From Methanomicrobiaceae archaeon UBA436 (GTDB lineage: Archaea; Halobacteriota; Methanomicrobia; Methanomicrobiales; Methanoculleaceae): a stretch of 6,430 nucleotides of DNA. The notes beneath the pieces were generated by a model. It was not told where the DNA came from and made no database searches. It saw only the letters and a list, made by a program, of their open reading frames with translations. The position numbers and the translations under genes were made by a program. Shown piece after piece: positions 5,797 to 6,430 of this stretch; position 1 is the first letter of the stretch; every line of letters begins with the position of its first letter. The stretch covers positions 1-6,430 of the forward strand of contig DAFR01000135.1 in assembly GCA_002497965.1 (NCBI GenBank), written 5' to 3'.

Positions 5797-6045
5797 TGAT
5801 GGGCGAGGGGTTACCCGCCAGGTGGTACTGCTTGAGTAACTCCACCGCTTGATATCCAGGTCATCGCAGATCTCAGAGAGGATGGCAAGGTTAGTGCCGA
5901 CCTCCTTTGGAGAGAGGCCAAGATCGAGTGCGATATACTTGGACTTGAAGTAGGATTTGCCTGCACGCAACCCGACCCTGAGGTGGCGCAGGATCCTCCT
6001 CTGAGTCTCACTGTATTTCTCCTTGATAGGTTTCTTCGCCGACAT
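5794..6045 (-). CDS. small winged-helix-like DNA-binding protein (DUF7123-like)
   Basis: 83-aa protein. Seen: a helix YSETQRRILRHLRVGL (11-26), a helix-turn-helix-like stretch SKYIALDLGLSPKEVGTNLA (35-54), a further helix to about residue 64, and a closing strand pair IKRWSYSSSTTWRVT (65-79) that would form the wing. This layout and the SxSTTWRV ending recall a small archaeal winged-helix family of haloarchaea and methanogens that I know as DUF7123; the name is from memory. It probably binds DNA as a transcription factor; its targets are unknown. The frame is open to 6201, but the ATG at 6045 is chosen because GGAGGTGA (6050-6057) sits 4 nt upstream and a strong TATA box (6084-6094) lies inside the extended frame. 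It precedes the 61-aa gene by 29 nt. Confidence 0.8.
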   Translation of the reverse strand: MSAKKPIKEKYSETQRRILRHLRVGLRAGKSYFKSKYIALDLGLSPKEVGTNLAILSEICDDLDIKRWSYSSSTTWRVTPRPS

Positions 6046-6049
6046 CGAC

Positions 6050-6057
6050 TCACCTCC
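6050..6057 (-). promoter_or_regulatory. consensus Shine-Dalgarno that fixes the winged-helix gene start
   Basis: GGAGGTGA on the minus strand is fully complementary to the archaeal 16S rRNA tail and stands 4 nt before the ATG at 6045. It supports the 83-aa protein over the 135-aa reading. Confidence 0.8.
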
Positions 6058-6083
6058 CGGTGAGGGTTTGTTTTTGTCTGGAT

Positions 6084-6094
6084 CTTTATATAAC
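6084..6094 (-). promoter_or_regulatory. strong TATA-box promoter of the winged-helix gene
   Basis: GTTATATAAAG on the minus strand is the best TATA box in the window. Transcription about 25 nt downstream (near 6064) would give a leader of roughly 19 nt containing the SD at 6050-6057. Confidence 0.7.
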
Positions 6095-6162
6095 TTGCCT
6101 ATCGAAAGGGGCAAATTTCGTTGATCCTCTCTCTTACGGTTCATGGAGGATAGCCAGAAGAG

Positions 6163-6194
6163 ATCAAACCAATACTTCCCAGGTTTGATAAACC
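6163..6194. repeat. nested inverted repeats upstream of the winged-helix promoter
   Basis: ATCAAACC (6163-6170) is perfectly inverted as GGTTTGAT (6182-6189) across 11 nt. The GGTTT of the second arm can also pair with AAACC (6190-6194) across 3 nt. The two hairpins share an arm and exclude each other. As DNA, this is an operator-like site about 70-110 bp upstream of the TATA box of the winged-helix gene. As RNA it would be switch-like. Its function is not shown. Confidence 0.5.
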
Positions 6195-6209
6195 ACTCCA
6201 TTGACGGAG

Positions 6210-6231
6210 GCCGCGGAGCGGCGGGGGTTTT
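6210..6231 (+). repeat. GCCGC/GCGGC hairpin with following T run
   Basis: GCCGC (6210-6214) pairs with GCGGC (6218-6222) across a GGA loop. Five G and four T follow (6223-6231). It has the form of a weak terminator on the + strand, but no + strand gene ends here. Confidence 0.3.
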
Positions 6232-6392
6232 CTGCGAGACGCCATTCCGGCGAGATGCGGAGACGGGAGACTGATGAAGGGGGTATCCGGGTGAGATGGC
6301 GGGAGGAGACCGTCAGTTCGCGACCTCACCAGACACTCGATGAGATCGTGTTTCACCCCTGGCACGGCCATCGGGCCAATCTCCAACCACTG

Positions 6393-6415
6393 CCCGCCCC
6401 CTTATAGGGGGCGGG
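6393..6415. repeat. very stable GC-rich hairpin
   Basis: CCCGCCCCC (6393-6401) is perfectly inverted as GGGGGCGGG (6407-6415) around TTATA. The outer T and A of the loop can also pair, giving 10 bp and a 3-nt loop. This is the strongest inverted repeat in the window. No T-tract follows on the + strand, and no gene runs into it here. It may belong to the end or start of a feature to the right of the window. Confidence 0.7.
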
Positions 6416-6430
6416 AGGAGGCGCTGGAAG

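Larger units (their letters stand above)
6195..6430. other. right-end region without a supportable gene
   Basis: With the promoter region just to its left (6046-6194), this closes a 385-nt stretch with no gene I can support. Short open frames exist on both strands (a TTG-start frame at 6201-6407, and 6141-6386 on the minus strand), but they have arginine- and proline-rich, non-protein-like content, no SD and no recognisable motif. Seen: GCCGC/GCGGC (6210-6222) followed by GGGGG and TTTT (6228-6231), and the hairpin at 6393-6415. It may be the 3' flank of a gene beyond the window, or an unrecognised RNA. Confidence 0.4.

Noticed and set aside
6268..6280. C/D-box-like CTGATGA as a sign of a small guide RNA
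   Set aside because: The first base does not match the C box and no paired D, C' and D' boxes were found at the required spacing.
6141..6386. 81-aa minus-strand frame
   Set aside because: Ser/Pro/Gly-rich translation without motif or SD, overlapping the inverted repeats; probably chance.
6201..6407. 68-aa + strand frame starting with TTG
   Set aside because: There is no SD or promoter, the composition is arginine-rich, and it ends within the strong hairpin at 6393-6415; no motif seen.
1..6430. CRISPR array, insertion sequence, tRNA or rRNA
   Set aside because: No regularly spaced repeats, transposase, terminal inverted repeats, cloverleaf or conserved rRNA segments were seen on either strand.

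Overview
This window looks like chromosomal DNA from a methanogenic archaeon of the Methanomicrobiales, most like Methanoculleus. That assignment is inferred from protein style, not from a search. Supporting signs are archaeal TATA-box promoters, Shine-Dalgarno (SD) sites of the GGAGGTGA type, at least one probable leaderless gene, a cytoplasmic HAMP/PAS chemoreceptor, a Pro/Thr-linker exported protein, and a small winged-helix protein of a type I associate with methanogens and haloarchaea.

Left two thirds (112-4435, + strand): a compact four-gene operon. It encodes a ParA-family ATPase, a soluble chemoreceptor (HAMP-like, PAS, PAS, HAMP, 44H-type signalling hairpin, no membrane segment), CheW and CheR, with gaps of 19, 10 and 35 nt. 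A hairpin plus T-rich tract at the cheR stop codon probably ends the transcript. The upstream leader carries a 17-nt imperfect direct repeat with a 31-bp pitch. No cheA, cheY, cheB, cheC or cheD is present, so this unit would have to work with a kinase encoded elsewhere.

The most interesting idea is that the ParA-like ATPase positions or partitions the cytoplasmic receptor cluster, as PpfA does for TlpT clusters in Rhodobacter sphaeroides. The receptor starts with a short basic peptide resembling the ParA-activating N-terminus of ParB proteins. This is inference from gene order and motifs.

Right third: a small two-TM protein on the minus strand (4438-4695) converges on cheR. It is divergent from a GTG-start, probably leaderless, exported protein (4859-5467). 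That gene converges with a minus-strand pair: an 83-aa winged-helix-like protein (5794-6045) and a 61-aa protein of unknown function (5579-5764). For both genes of the pair I chose starts well inside the longest open frame, because promoter and SD signals overlap the extended frames. The last 385 nt (6046-6430) carry the promoter of the winged-helix gene, a nested inverted-repeat cluster and a very stable GC hairpin, but no gene I can support.
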